In this document: positions 9,837 through 17,654 of the stretch, piece after piece
How positions within the stretch are numbered: the first letter of the stretch is position 1
How the letters are laid out: the number at the start of each line of letters is the position of its first letter
DNA from: GCA-2732805 sp964516605
GTDB taxonomy: Bacteria > Pseudomonadota > Gammaproteobacteria > Coxiellales > Coxiellaceae
Length of the DNA stretch: 51,837 nucleotides
Assembly: GCA_964516605.1 (NCBI GenBank)
Contig: CAZFAA010000004.1
Span: forward strand, 1 to 51,837
Direction of reading: 5' to 3'
Translations under genes and position numbers: made by a program
The notes under the pieces: model-generated
What the model was told of the DNA's origin: nothing
Database searches by the model: none
Seen by the model: only the letters and a program-made list of their open reading frames with translations

Positions 9837-10277
9837 CTAGTTCGGCTGTGTGATCAATCCCACATCTGCAGCACCGGCTTTTTGCAGTAACACCATGGCT
9901 TGCACTACGCGACCGTAATTAACATCGCGATCGCCTTTGACTAATACAGGGCGTGTTTCATGACGTTGCTGAGCTAGTAATAAATAAGCTGATACTTCAG
10001 TCATCAGTTGTTGTGGCGTAAGAGGGCTCATGGGGTCTTTAGCTAAATTTAAAAAATATTCTCCGCGACTGTTAACACTCACCACAATTGGCGTTTTATC
10101 TTGTGCTGACATCGTTTTGGCTTGTGCTTGCGGTAAGTTGACATTAACGCCTTGAGTCAGTAATGGTGCTGTGATCATAAAAATCACGAGCAATACCAGC
10201 ATCACATCGATATACGGCACCACATTGATCTCGGCCATGGGGCGTTTTTTAGTTCTGTCATTTCTAGCTCTGAGCAT
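9837..10277 (-). CDS. tolR: TolR, Tol-Pal system biopolymer transport protein (ExbD/TolR)
   Basis: This is a 146-residue protein beginning MLRARNDRTKKRPMAEINVV. One transmembrane helix follows (PYIDVMLVLLVIFMITAPLL), carrying the Asp that takes part in proton use, and then a periplasmic domain with VLVKGDRDVNYGRVVQAM. The start at 10277 overlaps the end of tolQ by 14 nt, and the longer reading to 10325 lies inside tolQ. With TolQ it forms the proton-driven motor that energises outer-membrane constriction. tolA, tolB and pal do not follow, and the next gene downstream is on the other strand. Confidence 0.93.
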   Translation of the reverse strand: MLRARNDRTKKRPMAEINVVPYIDVMLVLLVIFMITAPLLTQGVNVNLPQAQAKTMSAQDKTPIVVSVNSRGEYFLNLAKDPMSPLTPQQLMTEVSAYLLLAQQRHETRPVLVKGDRDVNYGRVVQAMVLLQKAGAADVGLITQPN

Positions 10278-10941
10278 AAACTTCTCGATGCAAAATATTG
10301 GTAAATTCATCTTCAAACAGTTCATACTTCACTTGAAAATTTGCAACTTGCGTGGAAAAACGGTTATAGGCAATAACCGCTGGAATGGCTGCAAACAAAC
10401 CCACGGCGGTTGCAATTAATGCTTCCGAAATGCCGGGTGCGACCATAGCAATGGTTGCTTGTTGCACGCTTCCCAAAGATTGGAATGACGTCATAATCCC
10501 CCACACAGTACCAAATAAACCGACATAGGGACTGGTTGAGCCCACTGTGGCGAGGAACGATAAATTATTTTCCAGTTGTTCTAATTCACGACTTTGTGCA
10601 ATACGCATTGCACGCGTTACACCCTCCATAATTGCTTCAGGTGACATGCCGGTGCGTTCATTGAGGCGATTGTATTCCTTAAGTCCTGAGATAAAAATGA
10701 TGGGCAGACCCTGTTTATCAGGTGCATTATGCGTTTCTTTAAACAGTTTATCGAGAGAGGTGCCAGACCAAAATGCCGTCTCAAATTGGGTTAAGGTTTT
10801 CTGTGCTTTGCGAAACAGGCTGATACGTTGAAAAATAACCATCCACGAAAAGACCGACGCCAACACCAGTATTAGCAGTACACACTTCACCACCATGCCG
10901 GCATCGAGGATAAAATGTAAAATCGATGGGTCGGTATTCAT
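10264..10941 (-). CDS. tolQ: TolQ, Tol-Pal system proton channel subunit
   Basis: This is a 225-residue MotA/TolQ/ExbB protein with three transmembrane segments: near residues 15-35, 130-155 (ATVGSTSPYVGLFGTVWGIM) and 165-190 (SEALIATAVGLFAAIPAVIA). The length equals the family norm (about 230). GGAGAG lies close before the ATG. The start overlaps the ybgC stop by one base (TAATG), which indicates translational coupling. It partners TolR, encoded just downstream. Confidence 0.95.
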   Translation of the reverse strand: MNTDPSILHFILDAGMVVKCVLLILVLASVFSWMVIFQRISLFRKAQKTLTQFETAFWSGTSLDKLFKETHNAPDKQGLPIIFISGLKEYNRLNERTGMSPEAIMEGVTRAMRIAQSRELEQLENNLSFLATVGSTSPYVGLFGTVWGIMTSFQSLGSVQQATIAMVAPGISEALIATAVGLFAAIPAVIAYNRFSTQVANFQVKYELFEDEFTNILHREVYAQS

Positions 10942-11354
10942 TATAATCTCTCCATAAAATCTGCAGGCAGGGCGCGTGGTTTGCCATCACAGGTGATGCA
11001 CACGATACGTATCTGACCTTCGCAATAAATAACTTCGCTATTATCCGCATTTAGAATGCGTTGGTCAAAAGTGAGTGAGGTTTTGCCCACATGAACCACG
11101 CGACATGTACATAAGAGTTGGTCTTTCAAACGTGCAGGAGAGCGGTAATCAAGCGTGACATGGTGTACGGCGAAGGCAATATTCTGCTTGGCTAAGTTTT
11201 CAAAGCAAAAGCCAAGGGACCACAACCATTCTGAGCGCGCACGCTCCATAAACCGCAGATAATTGGCGTAATAGACAATGCCCATGGCATCGGTGTCTTC
11301 ATAGAAGACGCGTTGTTTAATAGAAAAGATTGGGTAGTCTGTCATGGTTTGCAT
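10941..11354 (-). CDS. ybgC: Tol-Pal associated acyl-CoA thioesterase YbgC
   Basis: This is a 137-residue hotdog-fold thioesterase. The motif VFYEDTDAMGIVYYANYLRF contains the conserved catalytic Asp. The ATG at 11354 (MQTMTDY), 4 nt after the ruvB stop, is preferred over readings inside ruvB; the ATG at 11345 is also possible. The family hydrolyses short-chain or phospholipid-related acyl-CoA thioesters and is nearly always first in the tol operon. It couples to tolQ through a TAATG overlap. Confidence 0.93.
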   Translation of the reverse strand: MQTMTDYPIFSIKQRVFYEDTDAMGIVYYANYLRFMERARSEWLWSLGFCFENLAKQNIAFAVHHVTLDYRSPARLKDQLLCTCRVVHVGKTSLTFDQRILNADNSEVIYCEGQIRIVCITCDGKPRALPADFMERL

Positions 11355-11358
11355 GGCA

Positions 11359-12423
11359 CTAGCTCGCATCTTCAGCAGCAAGCGGCATGTCTATAGTGTC
11401 GTGTATAGGCATCGTATTATGAGGAGCGGCTAACCCAAAATGTTGGTAGGCCAGTTCTGTGGCAATACGTCCGCGCGGTGTGCGTAGGATAAAACCTTCT
11501 TGAATGAGAAACGGTTCAATCACATCTTCAATGGTGCCACGCTCTTCGCTGATGGCAGCGGCCAAACTGTCAACACCGCAAGGCCCGCCATTGAAGCGCT
11601 TAATCAGCACATCCAATAAACGGCGGTCCATGACATCAAAGCCTTTTTTATCCACACTCAGCATATCCAGTGCGGCATGAGCGCTTTGTGCTGTAATACA
11701 GCCATTTCCTTTAACTTGCGCGTAATCCCGTACGCGTCGCAGTAAGCGGTTGGCAATGCGCGGTGTACCACGCGAGCGGCTAGCGATGGCAATTGCGCCC
11801 GCTTCATCTGTTTTAATGTTTAAAATATCGGCTGAACGCAGCACAATTTTCGTTAAATCTTGTGCTGTGTAAAACTCAAGACGTTGAATAATACCAAAGC
11901 GATCGCGCAATGGTGAGGTCAAAAGTCCCGCGCGTGTTGTAGCGCCTACAAGCGTAAAATGCGGCAGCTCTAATTTAATTGAACGTGCCGCAGGGCCTTC
12001 GCCGATCATAATATCCAGTTGAAAATCTTCCATAGCAGAATATAAAATTTCTTCGACAACAGGACTTAAGCGGTGAATTTCATCAATGAATAACACATCG
12101 TTTGTTTCAAGATTGGTAAGGATGGCGGCTAAGTCGCCCGCTTTTTCGATCACAGGCCCTGTGGTTTGTTTTAGGTTGGATTGCATTTCATGCGCAATGA
12201 TATGTGCCAGTGTTGTTTTGCCAAGACCAGGTGGTCCAAAGATCAGTGTGTGATCGAGAGCATCATCACGTTTTAATGCCGCTTGAATAAAGATGTCCAT
12301 TTGCTCGCATACAGCGCGTTGCCCCGTATACTCTGCAAAACGTTTGGGGCGAATTGAACGCTCAATGAGTTGATCTTCATGTGTTGGATTGGCATCAATA
12401 ATGCGTTCTGAAAAATGGGTCAT
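11359..12423 (-). CDS. ruvB: Holliday junction branch migration helicase RuvB
   Basis: This is a 354-residue AAA+ ATPase. Walker A GPPGLGKT is at about 63-70 and Walker B is VLFIDEIHRLS. The sensor/arginine finger region GATTRAGLLTSPLRDRFG and the C-terminal winged helix LIQEGFILRTPRGR are all present. It drives branch migration on RuvA-bound junctions. It is 34 nt downstream of ruvA and upstream of ybgC. Length agrees with E. coli RuvB (336) plus a short C-terminal extension. Confidence 0.97.
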   Translation of the reverse strand: MTHFSERIIDANPTHEDQLIERSIRPKRFAEYTGQRAVCEQMDIFIQAALKRDDALDHTLIFGPPGLGKTTLAHIIAHEMQSNLKQTTGPVIEKAGDLAAILTNLETNDVLFIDEIHRLSPVVEEILYSAMEDFQLDIMIGEGPAARSIKLELPHFTLVGATTRAGLLTSPLRDRFGIIQRLEFYTAQDLTKIVLRSADILNIKTDEAGAIAIASRSRGTPRIANRLLRRVRDYAQVKGNGCITAQSAHAALDMLSVDKKGFDVMDRRLLDVLIKRFNGGPCGVDSLAAAISEERGTIEDVIEPFLIQEGFILRTPRGRIATELAYQHFGLAAPHNTMPIHDTIDMPLAAEDAS

Positions 12424-12457
12424 GCGGATTCCTGCTTACACTGTAACGATAAGGGCG

Positions 12458-13042
12458 TTAGACCATCATAGTTTTTAACGCTTCGCGGATCAACTGTTCG
12501 CACGAAAATTCACTCTTAAAAATATGTTTCACCGCGTGTTCAGCTTCTTTTTGTTTGTAACCAAGCGCTATCAGCGCACTGATTGCATCGTGACTTGTTT
12601 GTGTGTGTGCAAGTTGCGTGTGTGTATTGCCTGCTGCCCAGTCATCTAATTTATCATGCATTTCAATGATAAGACGTTCTGCTGTTTTTTTACCCACACC
12701 AGGAATGCGCACCAAGAAGGCCGCCTCTTTGTTTTGGATTGACTGCACGAAGTGATCCACTTCAATACCTGATAGGATGCCGAGTGCTAGTTTGGGTCCG
12801 ACGCCATTTACTTTTATCAATGCACGAAACAAACTGCGTTCTTGCTGTGTGTGAAAGCCATACAAAGTATGTGCATCTTCGCGCACAACTAAATGTGTAA
12901 ATAAGGTAGTGACTTGATTGGATTCAGGTAGATGGTAGAACGTATTCATCGTTGCAAAGACTTCATAGCCTACACCCTGTACTTCAATCAGTAATTGCGG
13001 AGGTTGCTTTTGTGTAATGATTCCAGTGAGCGTTCCGATCAT
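12458..13042 (-). CDS. ruvA: Holliday junction DNA helicase subunit RuvA
   Basis: This is a 194-residue protein beginning MIGTLTGIITQK (OB-fold domain I). Two helix-hairpin-helix motifs follow: VNGVGPKLALGIL and IPGVGKKTAERLI. The small C-terminal domain III contacts RuvB (ISALIALGYKQKEAEHAV). It binds four-way junctions as a tetramer. It lies between ruvC and ruvB with short gaps, the standard ruvCAB order. Confidence 0.97.
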   Translation of the reverse strand: MIGTLTGIITQKQPPQLLIEVQGVGYEVFATMNTFYHLPESNQVTTLFTHLVVREDAHTLYGFHTQQERSLFRALIKVNGVGPKLALGILSGIEVDHFVQSIQNKEAAFLVRIPGVGKKTAERLIIEMHDKLDDWAAGNTHTQLAHTQTSHDAISALIALGYKQKEAEHAVKHIFKSEFSCEQLIREALKTMMV

Positions 13043-13060
13043 GGTGATATCCTTTGCGTA

Positions 13061-13546
13061 TTAAACTATTTTATGTTTTAACCACTGATGATTGCTGTGG
13101 CATATGGCGATGGCTAACGCATCGGCGGCATCAGGAGGTGGAGTGTGCGACAATTTTAATAAGGCTCTGACCATGTGTTGTACTTGCGCTTTGTTGGCCG
13201 CACCATAACCCACTACCGATTGTTTTACTTGTTTGGCGCTGTATTCTCCCACAGTCAGGCCATGACTGGCTAGAGCCGTTAAGGCCGCACCGCGTGCTTG
13301 ACCTAGTTTTAAAGCAGATTGATGATTGTAAAATGTAAATACTTGCTCGATGGCCGCTTGGGTTGGTTGGTATTCTCGGATCACTTGTACAATCCCTTCA
13401 AAGATCTCATAGAGTTTATCGGCTAACTCTAGAGAGCGCGTTTGTATTTGACCGTGAGCAAGATGTCGCGGTTCTTTTTTTTCAAGGCATATTATACCGT
13501 AGCCTGTGATGCATGAGCCGGGGTCAATTCCTATAATGAGCGACAT
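13061..13546 (-). CDS. ruvC: Crossover junction endodeoxyribonuclease RuvC
   Basis: The start MSLIIGIDPGS is preferred over a 17-residue upstream extension, giving 161 residues (the family has about 170). The RNase H-like acidic residues are seen: Asp in GIDPGS, Glu in AAIEQVF, and Asp residues in PPDAADALAIAICH. It cleaves Holliday junctions symmetrically. In relatives yebC lies directly upstream; here an oppositely oriented broken gene separates them, so ruvC probably has its own promoter in 13547-13717. Confidence 0.96.
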   Translation of the reverse strand: MSLIIGIDPGSCITGYGIICLEKKEPRHLAHGQIQTRSLELADKLYEIFEGIVQVIREYQPTQAAIEQVFTFYNHQSALKLGQARGAALTALASHGLTVGEYSAKQVKQSVVGYGAANKAQVQHMVRALLKLSHTPPPDAADALAIAICHSNHQWLKHKIV

Positions 13547-13717
13547 GCGCTTTCCTTTTTGCGTTACATAAATGAATAAAAAGTAGTATATACGCAATGT
13601 ACTTTAAAATGCAGTGCTGTCTTGTGCGCAGAACCACTTTTGATATATGGGTTTTGCTTGTATAATTTGTTTTGATTTTATACTTTGCTTATGTGTTATG
13701 TGCGGGGAATGTTAATT

Positions 13718-14847
13718 ATGCGATCGGTCATTGTGCATCGTGTTTGGGGTAGCAGGGATGAAACACGTCATCTGTGGGATGATCAGTTGAGTTGGGTTGA
13801 TGCAGGAAAAGTAAGCGACGAATCGCGACACTGCGGCATTATCATAGGATATTTAGAGAATGGGCTGCCTTATCAAATTACTGTTGATTATTCTAACGAT
13901 CTAGGATTGGAACATGCAGCATTGAAGCTTATATTGTGCCTTTCGTGGAACAGTATGCAGCCGCATTAACCGTATCTGATGCACCGCAGTCATGTAATCA
14001 GCACATCTCTACATTCCTGGATGAGTATGTCCAAGATCGTAATATTACAGTATGTGTAGCTGTAGGGTATAACAAGAAAAATGAAGTGAAGGTGGCTGGC
14101 TTTAGCATTGGGTATGCTGGAATACTATTATATGGCAGGTCATGTATCACAAGCTCTACTTTTGATTATGTTGAGGTATGTGATCACTCGGTTGTGCCTG
14201 ACGCTTGCTTTGTGCTGCATTCTAAGCCTCACAAAGAATCTGTATCGTACAATGCTGGTTCTATACGCATCCCAAATGCTGTGTTACAGAATGTATTAGC
14301 AAGGAAGGTCTTGTTAATTCACAGTGATCGCATTCCCTCCGATTTAGAGAGTAATAGCCAGCTCTATGAGCAGGTTAAAAAAAATATACGATCTTTCGAT
14401 GTAAATGTGCAATTAAAACAGTCGCGGGATGCATTTTTAGAGGCGGCAGAAAAGATCAGAGCTGATACAAAAGACAGCAACCCTTCTCTTGAATTACTGC
14501 ATACGATGGTTTTGGTGGAATCTCACATGATGGATCCGAAAAATGTGTCTTTGCGTAAGAAAATTAAAGAGCAGGCACAGATTGCGTCAGCTAAAAAATC
14601 ATTGTTATGGAAAGCATTGGGGGGTGCTTTGATGGTGCTCGGCGTCGCTTTAATGGCTGTTGGATGTGTTGGCATTGCTGCGAGTTTAGGTAGTGGTGTA
14701 GGTGCTTTGGGTGCATTGCCTAGTGCGGGAATTTTTGGAGCTGGTGTGGGTTTATTTGCAGCCGGTAGTGGGATGGCTCGACATGGTGTTGTCCCGTCTG
14801 TACTTGAAAAGGCGAGTGCTGAACTTATTGCGGTAAACGGTACATGA
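13718..14847 (+). pseudogene. Frameshifted lineage-specific gene, membrane-anchored C-terminus
   Basis: Two overlapping open frames together read as one protein of about 376 residues. The first (from ATG 13718, with GGGGA 10 nt upstream: MRSVIVHRVWGSRD) runs on to a stop at 13967-13969. The second, open from 13897, continues EAYIVPFVEQYAAALTVSDA to 14847. Joining them near 13915-13925 needs a one-base shift, as after a single-base deletion. No slippery heptamer is evident. The C-terminus has two Gly/Ala-rich hydrophobic helices (about ALMVLGVALMAVGCVGIAAS and the next). No family was recognised. It interrupts the yebC-ruvC junction in opposite orientation. Sequencing error cannot be excluded. 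Confidence 0.65.
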
Positions 14848-14875
14848 ATTGCGCCACTTGCGTGACACCATCCTT

Positions 14876-15625
14876 TTAGCCAAGCTGCGCTAAACACGCA
14901 TCTGCAATCACAGCATTGCTATACACGTCTTGGACGTCATCCAGATCTTCGAGCATTTCAATTAAACGCATCACTTTTTCAGCGGATTCAAGATCCGTAA
15001 TATCCACATGTGTTGCAGCCAGCATAGTGATTTCAGATGCGGCCGGTGTGAATCCTGTTTGAATCAGCATTTCTTTGATGATCACCATATTATCGGGATC
15101 TGTGGTCACTTCGATAGAGCCATCTTCATGCGTTTGCACATCCAGGGCACCGGCTTCGATAGCCGCTTCCATCATCTGATCTTCATTGGTTCCGGGCGCA
15201 AAAGTGATGATACCTGTTTTGGTGAACAAATAAGAAACTGAGCCATCGGTGCCGAGGTTGCCGCCGGTTTTAGTAAAGGCGTGGCGCACTTCAGCAACAG
15301 AGCGATTTTTGTTGTCGGTTAAACAATCAACCATGACCGCAACACTCGCTGGCCCATAGCCTTCATAGCGAATTTCCATCATGTTTGAATCGTCTTCGCC
15401 GCCAGCACCGCGTTTTACAGCGCGCGCGATGGTATCTTTTGTCATGTTATCGCCAAACGCTTTATCAATGGCGTCGCGCAAACGTGGATTGGTCGATGGA
15501 TCACCACCGCCCATTTTAGCGGCTGTGGTGATGGCACGAATGTGTTTGGTGAAAATTTTTCCGCGCATTTTATCTTGCGCGTTTTTGCGATGCTGGATGT
15601 TATGCCACTTACTATGTCCTGCCAT
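14876..15625 (-). CDS. yebC: YebC/PmpR family protein (translation/transcription factor)
   Basis: This is a 249-residue protein starting MAGHSKWHNIQHRKNAQD, the invariant family N-terminus, so the 12-residue upstream extension is rejected. RYEGYGPASVAVMVDCLTDN and NLGTDGSVSYLFTKTG are conserved blocks. The family was described as a DNA-binding regulator, and more recently as helping ribosomes through difficult (for example polyproline) stretches. The start overlaps the aspS stop by 14 nt, so it is co-translated with aspS. Confidence 0.95.
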   Translation of the reverse strand: MAGHSKWHNIQHRKNAQDKMRGKIFTKHIRAITTAAKMGGGDPSTNPRLRDAIDKAFGDNMTKDTIARAVKRGAGGEDDSNMMEIRYEGYGPASVAVMVDCLTDNKNRSVAEVRHAFTKTGGNLGTDGSVSYLFTKTGIITFAPGTNEDQMMEAAIEAGALDVQTHEDGSIEVTTDPDNMVIIKEMLIQTGFTPAASEITMLAATHVDITDLESAEKVMRLIEMLEDLDDVQDVYSNAVIADACLAQLG

Positions 15626-17405
15626 CGGGTACCTCATGTTTAACGGCAACCTTAATTCCAAGCTCCTTCAGTTGCTCTGCGTTGACAATACTGGGTGCAT
15701 TGGTCAGAGGGCAGGCTGCTGTTTGCGTTTTAGGGAAGGCAATCACATCGCGAATAGAGGGGCTCTTGGTTAGTAACATGGCGACGCGATCAAGACCAAA
15801 CGCAATACCACCGTGCGGCGGGCAACCGTATTGCAATGCTTGCATTAAGTGTTCGAATTTTTCATACGCTTCTTCTTTTGAAATACCAAGGATCTCAAAA
15901 ACGGCTTGTTGAATCGTGGGGTCGTGAATGCGAATTGAGCCGCCACCCACTTCATAGCCATTGATGACCATATCATAGCCACGCGAAATAGCCTGGCCCG
16001 GGTCATTTTTTAATTTTTCTGCATCGTTTTCAACGGGGCTAGTGAACGGATGGTGTAAGGCTTGCCAATGTCCCGTAGTATCTTGTTCGAACATGGGGAA
16101 GTCAGTTACCCAAAGAGCCGCCCATTCACACGTATACAAGTTAAAATCTTCTGCAATGCGCACACGCAGTGCACCCAATGCGTCATGAACTATTTTTTTT
16201 GTATCTGCGCCAAAAAAGACAATGTCATCAGTTTGCGCATTCACTTTAGTCAGTATTGCTTCCACGCTCTGAGCTGTTAAAAATTTTAAAATAGGCGATT
16301 GCAAACCGTCCATACCCTGACTGCGATCATTGACCTTGATGTAAGCAAGACCCTTAGCACCGTAGATTTTCACAAAATCAGTGTAATCATCAATGTGTTT
16401 ACGCGTTAATTTCGTGGCGCCACCGGGGAAACACAACGCCGCTACTTTGCTGTTTGGATCATTAGCTGGCCCACTGAATACTTTAAATGAGGTATCCCGT
16501 ACCGCATCACAAATCGTTACCAGTTGCAGAGGAATACGCAAGTCAGGCTTATCCGAACCATAGCAATTCATCGCATCAGCATAGGTCATGCGTGGAAAAG
16601 GGTTTGGTAGTTCAACGTGAATTAATGTACTAAATAATTCACACATCAATTGTTCGGTGATGGATTGAATATCGTTTTCATCGATGAACGACATCTCAAT
16701 ATCCAGTTGCGTGAATTCAGGTTGGCGGTCCGCACGTAAATCTTCATCACGAAAACAACGCACAATTTGGTAATAACGCTCAAATCCAGCAATCATCAGT
16801 AATTGTTTAAAAATCTGCGGTGATTGCGGTAGTGCAAAAAACTGCCCTTTATGCGTGCGACTTGGAACTAAGTAATCACGCGCGCCTTCAGGTGTTGATT
16901 TAGTGAGAATGGGTGTTTCTACGTTACTAAAACCGTGATTATCCATGTAGCGATTAATCAGCGCATTCATCTTTGAGCGTAATAAAATGCGTTGCATCGA
17001 TTCGCTGCGGCGCAAATCGAGATAACGGTATTTCAAACGCACATCTTCATTTAGATCCTGATATTCATCGATCACAAAAGGTAATGGTTTGGATGCGTTG
17101 AGAACGGTGAGTGTGTGCGCTACGAGTTCCACGGCACCTGAGGCGATATTCGCATTGGTCATGCCTTGTGGACGATGGCGCAAAACACCTTTTATTTGCA
17201 GAACGTATTCACTTCTCACTTTCTCCGCGTTATGATACGCGTCTTGAAATTTAGGATCACATACTATCTGTACGAGCCCTTCACGATCACGTAGATCGAT
17301 GAAAATCAGCCCGCCATGATCGCGACGACGATGGACCCAGCCGCAAAGAGTGATGCTTTGATCGACAAGCTCTGTATTAATTTGATTCGAGTAGTGTGTA
17401 CGCAT
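15612..17405 (-). CDS. aspS: Aspartyl-tRNA synthetase
   Basis: This is a 597-residue class II synthetase. The N-terminal OB fold carries CGWVHRRRDHGGLIFIDLRD. Motif 2 contains YQIVRCFRDEDLRADRQPEF, a bacterial GAD insertion domain lies mid-protein, and motif 3 is GIAFGLDRVAMLL. Length matches E. coli AspS (590). It charges tRNA-Asp. It leads the aspS-yebC unit; no other gene lies in the 249 nt upstream, which is shared with the divergent gene at 17655. Confidence 0.97.
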   Translation of the reverse strand: MRTHYSNQINTELVDQSITLCGWVHRRRDHGGLIFIDLRDREGLVQIVCDPKFQDAYHNAEKVRSEYVLQIKGVLRHRPQGMTNANIASGAVELVAHTLTVLNASKPLPFVIDEYQDLNEDVRLKYRYLDLRRSESMQRILLRSKMNALINRYMDNHGFSNVETPILTKSTPEGARDYLVPSRTHKGQFFALPQSPQIFKQLLMIAGFERYYQIVRCFRDEDLRADRQPEFTQLDIEMSFIDENDIQSITEQLMCELFSTLIHVELPNPFPRMTYADAMNCYGSDKPDLRIPLQLVTICDAVRDTSFKVFSGPANDPNSKVAALCFPGGATKLTRKHIDDYTDFVKIYGAKGLAYIKVNDRSQGMDGLQSPILKFLTAQSVEAILTKVNAQTDDIVFFGADTKKIVHDALGALRVRIAEDFNLYTCEWAALWVTDFPMFEQDTTGHWQALHHPFTSPVENDAEKLKNDPGQAISRGYDMVINGYEVGGGSIRIHDPTIQQAVFEILGISKEEAYEKFEHLMQALQYGCPPHGGIAFGLDRVAMLLTKSPSIRDVIAFPKTQTAACPLTNAPSIVNAEQLKELGIKVAVKHEVPDGRT

Positions 17406-17654
17406 AGGCGGCCATATTAACGGGACTCTTCTGCTTACGCAATAGTATAAGTGGATGAAAATTTTAATAAGCGGCGTGTTGATTGGGCCATTTCATGACA
17501 GTTAAAGCTTAAGTTTTTTTAAGCTTGCAACGTCAGAATGGTATGAGATAGGCGCTTGATCATTAAGATATCCTTAACAGAAGCGTAGAGAATATTTTAG
17601 ATGACAAACGCAAGAAATGCTTATAATATAACCAAAAAATAATAGGGGGTAGGT

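Noticed and set aside
13897..13969. Programmed -1 ribosomal frameshift joining the two halves of the split gene
   Set aside because: No X-XXY-YYZ slippery heptamer or clear downstream stem was seen in the overlap; mutation or sequencing error is simpler.
14523..14897. Minus-strand Ala/Pro-rich frame over the frameshifted gene
   Set aside because: It is antisense to the Gly/Ala-rich helices of the plus-strand gene, and composition explains the open frame.
17505..17526. Hairpin AAGCTTAA/TTAAGCTT as a terminator
   Set aside because: No gene ends there on either strand; it lies in the divergent region between aspS and the 709-residue gene and may be only AT-rich palindrome.
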